DNA of 64,000 bases from Zygnema cylindricum (GCA_037447655.1 JBBHKE010000200.1:124001-188000), one strand, 5' to 3'; shown: positions 45,968 to 59,011, counted from the stretch's first letter. A program made the numbers and translations. The notes: a model not told the origin generated them from the sequence alone.

Positions 45968-47679
45968 CATAAAACGGGGGTAAAAAAAAAAAACTTTTTT
46001 GTGGACTACAAGACCATAAGGGAAAAACGCCAAAACCTAAATATCAAACAAACGAGACAAACCTTCGCATTTACATTTATCCACCAAAAGGTTTATATGT
46101 TTAGCCAAAGAAATAAATAAAACCCTAAACATATAAACCGAACCCATTGGAAAAAAAAAGAAACGCGTAGGGTTAATGTGTTTAGCCCTAAACATATAAC
46201 CCTACCCATTTCTTTTATTTCAAGACTCTGAAATTTCACTAATTATAATAAGAGGAAATCAACGGTAGATGACTACCTCTAACCCCTCACAAGCTAAGCT
46301 CCATAAAGGTCCACAACAGTCGTCGATAATTATGTGGAAGATGGTATTGCTTGTCATTTGCCAATGTGGTTCGTTCGCTTATTGAGTAGAAAGCAACTTA
46401 ATGGCTCGGTTGAGGACTCTTTAAACCTTACCATTCACATGTTATTTTTTCGATATTTTCAAAGAGGTCATCAAAAGACATGTCCATAAATCCAAAAATC
46501 TCGATTGCAAATGGGACAATCTAATTGACGAGTTTTGTCGAGGTTAATTTCTTGCTTTGGGAATTGTTGCGTCTCAAGCAACCACGCTTGTACACAATGT
46601 CAAATGAGAATAAGCGTGTATCTCAATCGGATCCGCTGAGACCACATCACTAAAGGTCCTCAAAACGTTGTGCATGAAAACAAATTAAACCATACGTCAG
46701 CGAATGCAAATGGATAAGGGTATAGAGGGAGGTTTCGTGAGACCAACCATGGAGCCCAACTATATAACCAACAAAAACAGATTGATAAAAGCTCAACCGT
46801 TGAAATAACCGCAAGTAATTATGAGGACATTTCATTTTGTAATATATATAACAAAATATAAACAAAGAAAATCAAGAGTCCTAAAAATTATGTTGTTGTC
46901 TATATAGCCGATGTCAAAACAAATTTTAAGCAATTTGACATCGTGAGTCATTCAACGACCGATAGGTGCCCTATTTCAAAACGTTTTTGTTTCATTACTC
47001 TTAGTTTTGTCTTTTCATACTTGAGACACTTAAGACTCTTAAAAGGTGCATAAATGTTTCGTTATTTGGTTTTTGGACCATTTTTAGTGTTGTCGTTCTG
47101 TTACTCATTTAACTTTGTTTTAGTGGCTTTTTTTTGCGGATATACAAAAATAGTATCATTTTTTTTATCTTAGAGGATAATTTTAGATTGTTGCGTTTAT
47201 TATTTTGGTGTTAGCTTTGAAGTATAATGTTCGTCGTTATTCTAATTAATAAAGATAGTTTCGTCGTGTTATTTCTTAACCAATAGTAGTAAAATATAGT
47301 TATTATACTATTATAGTCACTTGTTTACAATTTACTATGTGTCCTTACACCATTTTGGTCTCGTATATGATAATGTTAACACTAATAAACGTGTAACTTA
47401 ACACATGAGTTTTGATACATGTTCCATCAAATGACCGAAAATTTTCAATGCGTCAACGCTTTTTTGGAACTGATGTATACAAATTCGAAAATGTATAGTT
47501 TTACTTGGTGTGTCACTATAATACGTTATAGCATGGATTAGATTGATTATCGATATATTGTAATTTTTTTATTGATATGGATATTATTACATCAACTACT
47601 TTTAAGTATTTGGAAGAGAGTAGATAAACGAGAGAGTAAGGTTATTGAAAGAGGGGAGGAGGGAAACGCAGGGACTTGG

Positions 47680-48869
47680 TGAAATACTGTGAGGTCCATT
47701 CCCCCACAGAATTTACAGATCCAAAGAAGCTAATCTAGATAGTGTCAAATCCAAGTTGATACAAACCCAAATGACTGACACCCTGACAGTAAAAACCCTA
47801 ATACAACTTCACCCGTGTGAAATAAGACTTTCTGTGTGCTCAATTCCCCCTCATAATTCAAAGTTAGAATATAAGCTTTTGGATAACATTCCCCATTTTT
47901 ACTTTCCCTTAGAAATGCCACCACCTTGGTAGGCAAAGACTCAAACCGGCTACACCCCTGTGTAGCATGGACTCCCTTGAGTTCGCAGCAAAAATAATCA
48001 GTGAAAATGGTAAACTGAATAAGTTGTTATTCAATGGCAAAGTTTGCAATTTTATACATATGCTCGATGAGAGAGAGGCGGCTACCTACCAAAATATTTT
48101 AAGTCCTAAAGCCTTCTCTAAACCCCCTAGTACTAAGGTACCCACCAATCACAAGACTGTACCGTACAATAAAGTACAAGTGCTGAATTATTTTCTGCAC
48201 GGTATTGTATGAGATAGGCAAAACGGTGACATTTGTCACATCCGGATTTGTTATCGTGCGCTCCGGAGATTCTGTAAACCCGTAAGATATTGCCACGTGT
48301 CATCCGGGGTGGGGGCATCTGAAAACCGCCAAAATGTCCTTCCCGAGACACCGGCGCTTACCACGGCTGTCCGATTAGATCGGCGTTTAAAATGAGCCGT
48401 TGTAATAAATGTATGCACCATTTATTTCGTGCGGTACTATAGTTTTCAACTAGTTTTATGTTCAACCGTATGATTGAACAGTTAAATGAAAATGTCTACG
48501 TGTAAAATTTTAAATAAATGTCGTACCCTGTTAACTCAGCATACGTCAGCATACGTCTTAGACTATAGGATAAGGCTAACGGATATGGGCAATTTGACAG
48601 ACGACAAGTTCCAAGATCAAGTCCTTTGTCCATCATATCCCTTTTGGTAAATCTACCTAGATTTTGCTACCTGTCTCTTTAGACAGCTTAGGCCGCCATG
48701 CCTCTAGCTCCCTCTCTAGCCTTCAGTGACTACGACGAGTGTGGGGGTTAGAGAGAGGAGTTAGAGGCAGACTGCCTTCGCTCTTTTTCTATTTATACAT
48801 AGAAAAATATCCAAAGAAAAACATTATTTTCTACACAATACAGACCTAGAAAATACATACATTTCAACA
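47680..48869 (-). repeat. Solo copia LTR (element A type)
   Basis: 1190 bp, starting TGTTGAAATG (48869). It matches the LTR of A along its length (GATCCAAAGAAGCTAATCTAG side, U3 hairpin at 48690-48777). No PBS, gag or pol adjoins it. Flanks CTTGG and TTTAG do not match, and the U5 end (47680) is divergent, so that edge is approximate. Confidence 0.8.
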
Positions 48870-50434
48870 TTTAGCCTAACCTTAAATGTAAATATTCAAA
48901 ACATCAATCAAAATTGTAAAATATAATAAGGTGAGCGTAAAATGAATAAATTTCACATAGCGAAAATTAATAAAAAACTCTCACTCCTCTCAACAAATCT
49001 CATCCACCAAATGTAAGTATTTTAAGTCGAAAGTATTTCAAACACAAACTCCCACTCTCACTCCCATTACTAATGCCATTATTTACTGTCACTTCGACAC
49101 TCTTTTTTCTAAACATTTGACTAACTAAAACAACTCGTTAAATATTGACACGTTAAATCGACTTAGTAAGTCGCTTATCAACTATTATAACATACTACAA
49201 ACACTTTGGTGTTGAAGTTATTAATATATACGCTCATAATAAATCATGATTCTGCCAAAATTAAGTCGTAGACATTTTACATTGTATTTGGTCTTACTCT
49301 ATAACTAACTTAACGACCGCATAAGACCAAAAGCACAAACAAAACATTAACAACCGTGACAAAAACCAAATGAATTAGAACGCAAGAAAAATGGAAAGTA
49401 AATAAAACACTAAATAATAACTATGTGAAAAAAAACGCAATTTCGGTAGATATGCCGATTCCGTCAAATATCCCTACGCCCCTCCTCTTATTGAGAGAAT
49501 TGTTATAGTGCACAACAACAACAGTGGTCGCCCCTTCTCAAACGTTTTGTCGTACACAAGTACAAAACCCAACACCAATTCGTAAAATCACGCTCGATTC
49601 ACCCTATTAAGGCAAACGTGCGTGATTTTTTCCTTTCTTTTTTGTTTCCCGTTTTTCCTTTTATTCACTAAAAAGCGTCACTCGCCCATTTTTTTTCATC
49701 ACTACACCTTTCCTATATTGGTGGCCTTTTGGTTTCTTAGTCGTGTAAACTTATATGTGTTCATTTTCCTTCATATTCTTAAGTTCACCCATTGATCGAG
49801 TCTAGCCTTACTAATTGATAACCGACAATTCCAAATTTGTCGCTTGCCATTTACACGACAAAGTTGAAATGTTTCAAATTTGTGATTATAATCATCAAAT
49901 GTTGCAAAATACCCGTGAATTCCTCCACCACTGTATCAAGGACCACAACAACCTCTACCACCTGTTCTCTTCAAGCCTCTTTCACCTCCGTCAAAACGTC
50001 GAGCACTTACTATAACAGGATTTCCTACCTCTCATAAAATCCTATTAGTGCATTCACTCTCAACCATACATTCCATCGATTTGAAAATACACATTCACAT
50101 ATAAATCACCCATATAAAGGATAAACTATTTATATTAAGAAAAAGCTTTATGTCCACATAACATTTAGCTTGGTTTCTTGCCCTTTTGGCTCATCCCTTC
50201 ATTTAAAGTCTCTTTCCGCTGCCCTCCACTCATAGGTATTTCCCACTCTTAAATACTAAAACTCTAAATTGTTGATTAGAGATTTCAATGCAAAGATGCC
50301 ATTACTCCATTTTGCGATTATTTTCTTAGACCAAGTTCATGTAATTCAGTGGTCGCCATTGACCACAAAATTGGAAGACTATTAGAAGCCTTCTAAGATA
50401 AAAACAATTTTTTTACTTTGCCCAACAATATCCA
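48870..50434. other. Unassigned AT-rich sequence
   Basis: No recognisable coding or repeat feature. The open frames near 49815-50037 are short and low in complexity. Confidence 0.5.
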
Positions 50435-50745
50435 CAGTTTGAATCCGAACAGATCTGACCAACCTCACCTCGTGAGAACGTGACTCCTTTGAGCCAGACG
50501 CAAAAAAATCTCCGAATTTGCTCAACTGAGCTGTTAATTATCTGAGGTCAAAGTTGGCCTTTTGTAAAAAAGCTCAATGGGAGAGACGCGGCTGCCTCAT
50601 AACTATCAAAGTCTTTAAACCCCTCTCTAAACCTAGTACTACTGATGTACCTAGCCAATTAGAGGACTGTATCGTACAGTAAGGTACACAAACCGTAATA
50701 CTTTTTGTACGATCATTCTACGACGTGGCTGAAGAGCAAAAGCCT
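50435..50745 (-). repeat. Copia LTR fragment
   Basis: Antisense piece of a main-family LTR: GACTCCTTTGAGCC, then TTTAAACCCCTCTCTAAACC, then GACTGTATCGTACAGTAAGG. It covers roughly the TATA-to-U5 half and breaks off where a plus-strand RNase H fragment begins. Confidence 0.65.
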
Positions 50746-50754
50746 GTAGACTCC

Positions 50755-51165
50755 TCACTTGTTCCGATGCACTCTAGAAATGGGTATGTATTGTATGTTT
50801 GAAATCTCACTTGTTCCGATGCACTCTGGAAATGGGTATGTATTGTATGTTGGAAATGGTGCTTGCTGTAGGAGTAATAGGAAACATAAGTTAATAGCTC
50901 AGTCCACTGTGGAGGTTGAGTATATGGCCTTTTGTTCAACAGTGAAATAATTAATCTGGGTTAAGTCATTGTTGCAAGAGTTGGGTTTAATGAAAGATGG
51001 AGTTCAAAAGGTCTTTTATGATAATCAAGCAACAATTGATATTGCAAAAAACCTAAAACATCACTTTAAGGCCAAACATATGAACATAAGATTAGGTTTT
51101 GTAAGGGAAAAGGTAGAGAACAAAGTGATGAGTTTGGAATACAAGCCAAATGAAAGCGTTCCCGT
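50755..51165 (+). pseudogene. Copia RNase H fragment
   Basis: Main-family RNase H: GYVLYVGNGACC, KLIAQSTVEVEYM (typical QSTMEAEYM), VKSLLQELG, DNQATIDIAKN, then HFKAKHMNIRLGFVREKVEN. The start is tandemly duplicated (52 bp, at 50755 and 50807), which shifts the frame. It ends after MSLEYKPNE without PPT or LTR. No RT is present. Confidence 0.85.
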
Positions 51166-51180
51166 GCGTTCGCTATACGA

Positions 51181-52139
51181 GCATGATAATCTGGACAGGG
51201 TAAATGCATGTGTAACGGGCATTGATTTACTATTCTTTTGAAATATAAATCAAATCACGCGATTCTTTCGCTGACGGCTACCAAATTGAAAAATTTATAT
51301 TTTTAACCCTTAAATACCCATTTACGACCAAGTTCGATCTGTTATAACTGTTACATCCTCCTGTATATTGACTCCTCCACTCGCTCCGTTGAATCTTTAC
51401 AATTTTATAACATAAGTAGCGACATACTCGTATGTAACCATATTTTTCGATACAATGATCTCACTGGGAGTACGAAGATATTGAGGAAGACTGGTTTAGA
51501 AGAATTAAAGGTTTTTGGTCGACGTTTAACATACGCCCCATATTATTTAATTGTTCCACAAAAATGTATGAACGTTTTTATGACATCGTCAATAAATTCC
51601 TTATATTGAAATATGAAATGTTTAAATTCATGAAACACGAACCATCCCCTATCTTCAAATAGTTTCTCAAAATGATTGTTCAACCCAAGCCAATATATGT
51701 GAGCAATGTTGCGAGCCAATGAATGATCAAGAACCGAACCGTGACAATTTTGCATCAATCTTTGATTGGAAGCAATATCCTTTTCCTTCCACAAATTCTT
51801 AGGGATTCATGAGTTTATTCTCTTTTTCATTTGCTCATGTTTCACCTCTGTTTCTTCTTTCCCCTCCCCAGCCCTCCTCTTTTCTCTCCTCCGCAACAAA
51901 TTTAGTGTTTTGAATCGAAAAGTGAAGACTAAATTTTTTGAGTTTTAAATATTTGTCAGTCGTACAAATGGGGATGGTTCGCCGTTATACATAGGTTTAA
52001 TGTTGACATCGACAGCGGATCTCCACACCACCTCACACAAGAATTGGCATGAATTCTGATATTGTCAAAATTCTCCAATATTTCAATATAGCACTGAGTA
52101 AATAAAAAATATAAGCACCCAAATGGCGACTGAAAACGA
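51181..52139. other. Unassigned sequence
   Basis: No recognised domain. A minus-strand frame at 51543-51794 (83 codons) has no motif I know. The region separates the RNase H fragment from the broken pol of element G. Confidence 0.4.
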
Positions 52140-52903
52140 AAACGTAGTTGGATGTGGTTTCCGAATTTGTCGTCCTTGGCTACATCCCTCGTAACCATTT
52201 ACTTTTTCACTGATAGCAAGATCCAATCTTCTCACACATGTCGTTTTTATCATTCTTCTCAAATTTCCTTCGGATATATGACACATCCGATGGTGCTATA
52301 ACGTTAAATCTCCCTTTAATTCTGAGATTTGATTTAGAATGCCCGTGGAAGAAGCATTCTTCCTCGATCGCTTTCATAAAAGTCGACTATGCATTGAATT
52401 GGTAACTTTGTCCTCGCCGATTAATTTGCCGTCGGCGCGATATATGCGAATCGCCGAATCTCCTGTAGCGACTACGCTCCCACTGGCGCGGTGAATTTGA
52501 GGTAGAATTAATAGATTCACTGAACCGTCCGGAATATATAGGACGTTCAATAAATGCGCCTTTGAAATAGTTTCATTTCCAAAACAGTCCCACGTGGGCA
52601 AATTCAATCGAACGGCACCCACTTTACCAACTCTAATTGTTTGTCCACTTGCGACTGCAATTTATTTTGGTACGGTAAGTGAACACATGTCGTCAACTAA
52701 TGTAGCGTCCGTACACACGTGGTGAGACGCTCCCGTGTCAATTATCCACTCCTTTTCGTGTGCATCATCGCGTGCGTCACTTAGTGAATCAATGGTAAGG
52801 TGAAGACAAGTGAATGTTTGTCCTTCTTCGCCTCCTTCGAAATTTCCCAAGTCAACAAAGTTTTCATGGCTTCCACCATGACCGCCATAGCGTCCACGAC
52901 CAC
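52140..52903 (-). pseudogene. Copia element G, protease and pre-integrase
   Basis: Second copia lineage, as K. Read leftwards: Gly/Arg-rich end of gag (GRGRYGGHGG), then protease WIIDTGASHHVC with an intact D-T-G-A (about 52748-52712). Next NVLYIPDGSVNLL, and pre-integrase MCHISEGNLRRMIK ... CSQGRQIRKPHP (52286-52145), nearly identical in motif to K. Pol stops at about 52140, so integrase, RT and RNase H are missing. Gag lies on the other side of element H, from 60026. Confidence 0.87.
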
Positions 52904-53901
52904 TGCTGAAATTAGAAGGCTTTCTTATGTATTTTATAGGTTTTCTTAAAATAATCTAAGATGAGGAAGGAAAAGCAGAGGCAACTTGCTTCTAACTTCT
53001 TCTTCATAGCCCCCATACTTGTCGTAGTCACTGGAGGCTGAAGAAGGAGCTAGAGCCATGGCTGCCTATGCTTCTCCTAGAATCAGAAGGCAGTCCTTTG
53101 TTAAACTTACCAAAAAGGTTAACACCCAGGATTTGATCCTGGTACCTACTGTCCGTCCAAATAGCCTAGCATCGTTACCATGTAGCCTAGCATCTGTGTC
53201 GAAGTATATAGGGTACAATAGCTAGTTAAAGATGTGCAAATAGGAAAGTTCATTTAACTGACGAATGGACCACAATCACATAGACGCAGTTAGATAGAAT
53301 CACATCGAAAAATACTGCTTGTATTTTAACGGCTACAAATTAAGAGCGATATCAATCGGACGGTGGAGGAAGAAGCCGGCATCGCGAAATGAACGTTTTG
53401 GCGGTTTGCGGTCATATCCACACCGGGTGACACGTGGCAACTTCACAATGGATGGCGGCATCTCCGAGACATACTATGGCGAACCCGGACATGGCAGGCG
53501 TCGTCTCCTTGGCCATGTCGTACAATGGCCGTACAGAAAGTACTCCGGGCCAAGTACCTTTCTGTATTGTAGACTGAATTGATTGGCTCTGTACTTGAGT
53601 AGTAGAGGGTTAAGAGAGGGGTTCAGGACTTAGAAAATATAGGTAGCAGCCTCTCTCCCAGAGCACCTAGTATAAAAGGTCATATTTGACCATTGATAAT
53701 TTATTGCTCAGGGGAGCAAATTCAAGGATTCTTTTTGTGGCAGACTCAAGGGAGTCAGCTCTACCAAGGGGTTCAGTTTGGTCAGTCTGTATTCTGTCAA
53801 AGTGTCAGCAATACTCACACAAAGACTAAGGGATTGAGGTTATCGTAGAGGCTTATGGTAAGCTGCATACTCTGAGTACCAATGGAGGTCTCAGAGTTGC
53901 A
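52904..53901 (+). repeat. 5' LTR of element H
   Basis: 998 bp, TGCTGAAATTAGAAGG ... AGAGTTGCA. It holds a U3 hairpin (about 52975-53068) with arms GCTTCTAACTTCTTCTTC and GAAGAAGGAGCTAGAGC, and an antisense T-arm-like CCAGGATTTGATCCTGG. The leader opens ATG GAG GTC TCA GAG TTG CA. Confidence 0.92.
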
Positions 53902-54469
53902 GGTTATAGGCCCACCCTCTAGGGTGCCCATATTCTATGGGACTGGGCTCATCTAATGGGATAGTATGATGATCGGAGCCCTATGTGAGAAAAGATATTG
54001 GGGAATAGTGAGTGGGCGAGTAAAGCGCCCATCCAATTCTGCAATCCCTCCAGGGTTTGGAGGAAGCAGATTTGGTAGGAAACCAGATCAACCGCCGTCA
54101 GAGGACTTAGAAGATGGAGAAAGTATCGTGATGGAAAAGGGGAAAGAGAAAGAGAAAACCAAACCTATAACAACCGTATCTGTTTTCATGTCTCCAATTT
54201 TGAGGAATGAGGAGAATGACATCAATACCTGGGACTACAACAACATGGCGGCCAAGCTTTTTGTCTTCTGTCATCCCACACAAGAACTCGCAAGTCCTCA
54301 TTTGCAGGTGGAAAGGGCATCCGATCTGTGGGATGCGGTTATAGAGATGTACTGTAGTGGTACTATTCAAGAATTGAAACTAACAGATCAAAGGATCAAC
54401 GGATACTTTCACAAAAAAAGAAGATGCTCAATTTCTGCAATGAGCTGGCTATACTCTTCATGGAGTTAG
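53882..54469 (+). pseudogene. Element H gag, N-terminal part
   Basis: The frame starts at an ATG inside the LTR (53882) and crosses the PBS in frame (V-I-G-P-P-S-R-V-P-I-F-Y-G-T). The PBS ATG is ATA here, so the LTR ATG is the only conserved start. A TAA follows GLI at about 53954. Then a long open gag piece runs (IGALCEKRYWGIVSGRVKRP ... NTWDYNNMAAK) to 54469. The MITE at 54517 cuts gag before the MKLPDE block. Confidence 0.82.
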
Positions 54470-54516
54470 AGTGTGCCGGAAAAGTAGAAACCGAGAAGGC
54501 AAAGGTTCACTGCTTA

Positions 54517-55264
54517 GGGTAGAATTCCATTAGGCGGTCCCAGTAAATGTACGGAAAATTCTACTGGCAGCGTTTACTGGAAGACTAATCCATTTTGTTG
54601 GGCCAGTAACAAACATTCTTCAATTATGATTGGCGCCACATAGGTTAGAGTCCGGATTCAGAAAATCTTAAAAAAATATACAAACGGAAAGTCAGAAAGA
54701 AATATCTGTACGACCGGAGGTAGTTAATGATTCGTACGTAAAGTTTGCGGCGAGATTTTGATTTTGAAAATGGAAATCAAAATTTCGAAACGAAATGGCA
54801 AAAAAACGCGGCAAACTGTGAAGGTCGCGGCATACTTTGAATGTCGGTGGATGTCAGACGGAGCGTGCGAGGATATTTTCAGCTCACCTGCATCCAGCGT
54901 GGCATGCGACACATGGCTTGTAGGACTTGTAGGCCTGTGATCGCTTGTTCAAAGTGGATATTTTTTTACTTTTAAAGGTGTACCAATGGTACACGACCTT
55001 ACCAAGACCAGTATCGTACAACTCTCCTCGCGAGGAGAGTATCGTGACACTAGACGACGTGCGCGATTGCTTCGCGAGTATGAAAAAAGTGGAATATCCA
55101 ACGGCCAGGAATTACGCCTACATCATTGGAGCCTCCCGACAGCTTTCCAGTAACGATGTTTCGGCTGACAAAAATAAAATGAAGGTACGGCTTTGTACGG
55201 CGCTGTACGAAAACGTACGGCGTCCAGTAACGAACCCCACTTTTCGTCTAATGGAATTCCACCC
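54517..55264 (+). mobile_element. Harbinger/Tourist-like MITE (copy 1)
   Basis: 748 bp with terminal inverted repeats GGGTAGAATTCCATTAG and GGGTGGAATTCCATTAG (16 of 17 alike), flanked by TTA on both sides (54514-54516, 55265-55267). A 3-bp TWA target site and G-rich ends are typical of PIF/Harbinger. Subterminal CAGTAA and GTACGG motifs recur. Small open frames inside show no transposase motif, so it is probably non-autonomous. It sits in the gag of H; removing it restores ...GTTCACTGC TTACTCATGAAAC.... Confidence 0.88.
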
Positions 55265-58200
55265 TTACTCATGAAACTACCCGATGAGTGTGAGAACATT
55301 GTGAACCGGGTACAGGATCTGCGTGACTCCTGGTGGAAATAGAATTTGGTAGTGGATATGATCCTCGTCCGAGAGAATACAATCGAAATCTGGAGGGGAG
55401 TTAAGAGTGGACAAGCCTTGGCGGCCGGAGCAAGTTGGAGAAACAAAGATTCACGTAAAATCCCTTGGAAGTCATGGAGGGGAAGACCAGAAAAATCAAT
55501 CCGATGAATCTGGAACAAGGGGATAAAATGGGATTTGTCATTTCTGCCAAAAACCCGCGCATTACATGGCAGAATTTATCAAACTGACCGAGCTTCGGAT
55601 AAAGGAGGGCCAGACCGGGGGCGAGCCACGAGGGAAGAAAAAGGCACTTGTCACACAGGTACTCGAGGAGGAATCCGATGAGGAGGACGACAAACTTCTT
55701 TTGGATGAGGAGTTGGAGGCAAAGACAGAAGTTGAAATTCCACGGAAGTAGAAATGTGCTTTCGGTGGACTGAAAGGTGAAGGAGGTTGGATTGTGGATT
55801 CAGGTGCCTCCATGCACATGTGCAAGGATAAGCATCTTTTCACTAAGCTGAGAAAGATCCCCACAGTAGAGATTGAATATGGGGATGGGAGGGTAGTTCC
55901 CACTACTTATGTAGGATTGGTAGATCTGAAAGTCATAGTAGAGGGAAAAACATCAATAGTTACGTTCTCCGATGTATTTTTTATTCTGTTGTTAAACAAA
56001 AACCTTATCTCTACATCTGTATTAGATGATAAAGGATTTGAAACTAGCACCTAAAAACGAATTTTTACAGGTAGTTTTGAGGAAGATGTGTATTTCACTG
56101 CTGAGAAAGGTAGCCAAGGAATGTTCAGGCTTGCTTTAAGTAATGAAAAACTCAAACTTTACTATGCTGGTGTCAATCATATTATGTTGTGGCATAAGAG
56201 ACTCGGGCATATGAATCTAGAAAAGCTAAAAGGTATGAAAAAGATGGGAGTAGTTGAAAGGATACGTTTTGGTGAAAATGAGAATCTAAGTGATTGCAGT
56301 GGGTGTGCTCAGGGTAAAGCACACAGATTACCATTTCCAAAAGAAGCAACTCATAAAGGAGAAAAGGTTCTTGATTTAGTACACACGGATATTTGGGGAT
56401 CGGCAAGAGTGCCATCACCCGGAGGAAAAAGATTTATGCTCACCATTACCGATGATTGGTCTCGGTACTCTCGGGTATACTTTCTGAAAAACAAATCAGA
56501 AACTCCGGAGTATTTCAAACAATATAAAGCATGGGCCGAGAACCTTCACGAGACCTCAATAAAGAGAGTAAGAAGTGACAATGGAGGGGAATATACCTCC
56601 AATCAGTTTGAAGATTTTTAAGAGAGGATGGTGTGGAACATCAAAAGACAGTTCTCGAGAACCCGGAACAGAATGGTGTTGCCGAGAGATTGAATAGGGC
56701 ACTGAATGATAGTGCCCAGAGTATGTTGTCAGATAAAAGGATATGAAAAAGATTTTGGGCCGAAGCTATGAATTTTGCTTATTATTTGATAAATAGAATT
56801 CTTACATCGGTGGTGAAAGACCAAACTCCATATGAGAGATGGACCGGCCGAGAACCAAATCTATCTCACTTAAAGGTTTTCGGTAGTAAAGTCTTCAGTT
56901 TAGATACAGACACATCTAATTGGAAACTAGATCCTAAAGGGAAACCTGAAAACTTGCTTGGATATGATGCGGATGTAAAAGGGTATAGAGTGTATGATCT
57001 AAGAAGAGAAGATATAATTCTAGTAAAGAACCTGGTAGTTATGGATGAAGGGAAGTCGGTAGATCCCTTCAAATCCTCAAAGTCAATCAGAATCAGATTT
57101 GAGTCAGACAATTCTGATGACTTTCACCTTGCTAACTATCCGGGTCTCCAAGAAAATGATACTTTTGCAAGGTCGGACGATATCCTTGCAGGCTCAAAAC
57201 AGACCAAAAAAGACTTGGAAACACCGGTGACACCTATACTTGAAGCGAAAGACGTGGTGGATACGGATATGGATCCGAGGGACAAGGGAGAAACCGTGGT
57301 GATTCGAAAGAATCCACAGGAACCATCTATTCTTGCCGCAGATTTTGAGGGAGGAAGAAGAAGCAGCAAAAGACTTCAAGAGAATCAAGTTAACAACAAG
57401 GTAACTAAACTTTCTCACCCGGATGAACTTCAAACATATAGAGAGGCAATGAATTGCCCGGAGAGAAATCGGTGGAAGACAGCCATCAATGAAGAGATGG
57501 CTTCAATCATGGCGGCTGATACATAGGAGTTGGTGGATTGTCCACCTTATCGCAAACCAATCGGATGTAAGTGGGGTGTCAAATTAAAACTGTATCCTGA
57601 CAATACTATAGAGAGGTATAAGGCCCGGTTAGTGGCCAAAGGTTTTACTCAGAAAGAGGGAATAGACTACGAAGAAACCTTTTCTCCAGTCGTCAAATTT
57701 CCCTCTGTCCGGATACTTCTCAGTCTGGCAACTATAGAAGACATTGAAGTACACCAGATGGACATCAAAACTGCCTTCTTGCATAGAGAACTAGAGGAGG
57801 AGATCTTCATGTGACAAACGTAAGGATTTGTGGAACAAGGAGAAAAAAGTAAGGTATGCTGGCTGATCAAATCTCTCTATAGTTTGAAACAAGCGCCCAA
57901 ACCGTGGAACAAGAAACTTGATGAGTTCCTTACTGGTATGGGATACATTCGGATCAGTTCAGATCATTGAATTTATATTTTTGAAGACGAGAAAGGTGTC
58001 ATCTTTACTGCAATTTACATTGATAATTTGCTTGTTCTGAGTAAGTTAATGGAGAAAATCAACAAACTAAAAACATATTTGAAGGGAAGATTTGAGATGA
58101 AGGACATGGGGGAAGCAAGATATATTCTGGGAATACAAGTAGAGAGAGATAGAGAAAAGAGAATAATTAGACTAACTCAGAAAGAGGCGATTGGAAACAT

Positions 58201-58966
58201 GTTGGAAAAATTTCAGATGGACAAAGCCAACAGTTGTACAACTCCCATGGATCTAAAGAAAGGAAGCGAGGGGAGTGAGGAAGGAGACATCCTAATTCTA
58301 GATGATGAACTAGGTCTAGAAGAGAGGAAGTTCATGCAGACTATCCCATACAGACAGGTAGTGGGTAGTCTGATTTATTTCATGAACTGTACCAGACCCG
58401 ATTTGGCAGCACTTGTAGGAGTGCTAAGTAGGAGTCTAAATGCTCATACCAAAAATGATTGGGAAGTTGCTAAGAGGGTCCTCAGATATCTCATAGGAAC
58501 TAGGGATCTATGGTTGTATCTGGGTGGGGAGAATACTGACATCACCACTTGGAGTGATGCCAGCTATGGGGATGCTCCGATGCAAAAAAGGAACATCTGG
58601 ATATGTGTTGTATGTGGGGAATGGTGCTTGTTGCTGGAGCAGTAAGCAGCAAAAGGTCATCGCTCAGTCCACCATAGAGGCTGAGTATATGGCATCTTGC
58701 TTTGCTGTGAAGGAATTGATGTGGGTCAAATCCTTGCTTGGTGAATTGGGGCATCTTAAGAGTGGAATTCAGAAAATATTTTGTAATAATCAAGCAGCAA
58801 TTGCAATTGGTGCTAATCCTAAACATAACTTAAAAGCAAAGCACATGGATATCAGACTTAGCTTTGTTAGAGAAAAGGTGGAGAACAAAATAATAAGTCT
58901 AGAATATAGACCAGACAGTAAAATGGTGGCAAAAATGATGACAAAGCCTGTGCCTTCTCCTAAATA
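55265..58966 (+). pseudogene. Element H gag end and pol
   Basis: Gag resumes LMKLPDECENIV (55266). The knuckle CHFCQKPAHYMAEF (about 55540) has lost its last Cys. The protease keeps W-I-V-D-S-G-A (55788-55808). Pre-integrase is HKRLGHMN ... CSGCAQGK (56190-56320). The integrase core (VHTDIWGS, DDWSRYSR, SDNGGEYTS, NGVAERLNR) spans 56378-56700. The C-terminal integrase block and linker run to about 57380. RT spans about 57480-58060; its catalytic IYVDD reads I-Y-I-D-N (about 58013), so it is inactive. RNase H ends 58966. Stops include TAG 55749, TAA 56052, TGA 56744, TAG 57524 (W to stop) and TGA 57812; shifts near 56620 and 58585. Confidence 0.9.
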
Positions 58967-59011
58967 ATATATTGCAGAGAGAAGTGTGGACTTAAATTTA
59001 AAAGTGACTAG

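Larger units (their letters stand above)
44281..47679. other. Unassigned AT-rich region
   Basis: No convincing gene over 3.4 kb. Visible items: a strong hairpin (44976-45019), a TC-rich tract (about 45220-45245), a direct duplication GGGCGTCCCATGAGAT (about 45887-45919), a possible piggyBac-like trace (45695-45967), and two direct copies of a CCCTAAACATATAA segment (about 46125 and 46185). Confidence 0.5.

Noticed and set aside
46120-46215. Telomere-like CCCTAAA units
   Set aside because: Only a few single units in two direct copies of a longer sequence; no tandem telomeric array.
47680-48869. Target-site duplication around the solo LTR
   Set aside because: Flanking 5-mers CTTGG and TTTAG do not match and the U5 end is diverged.
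49815-50037. Two overlapping 66-codon frames
   Set aside because: Low-complexity sequence with no similarity to known domains.
51543-51794. 83-codon minus-strand frame as a host gene
   Set aside because: No motif, no support from neighbours and short length in AT-rich DNA.
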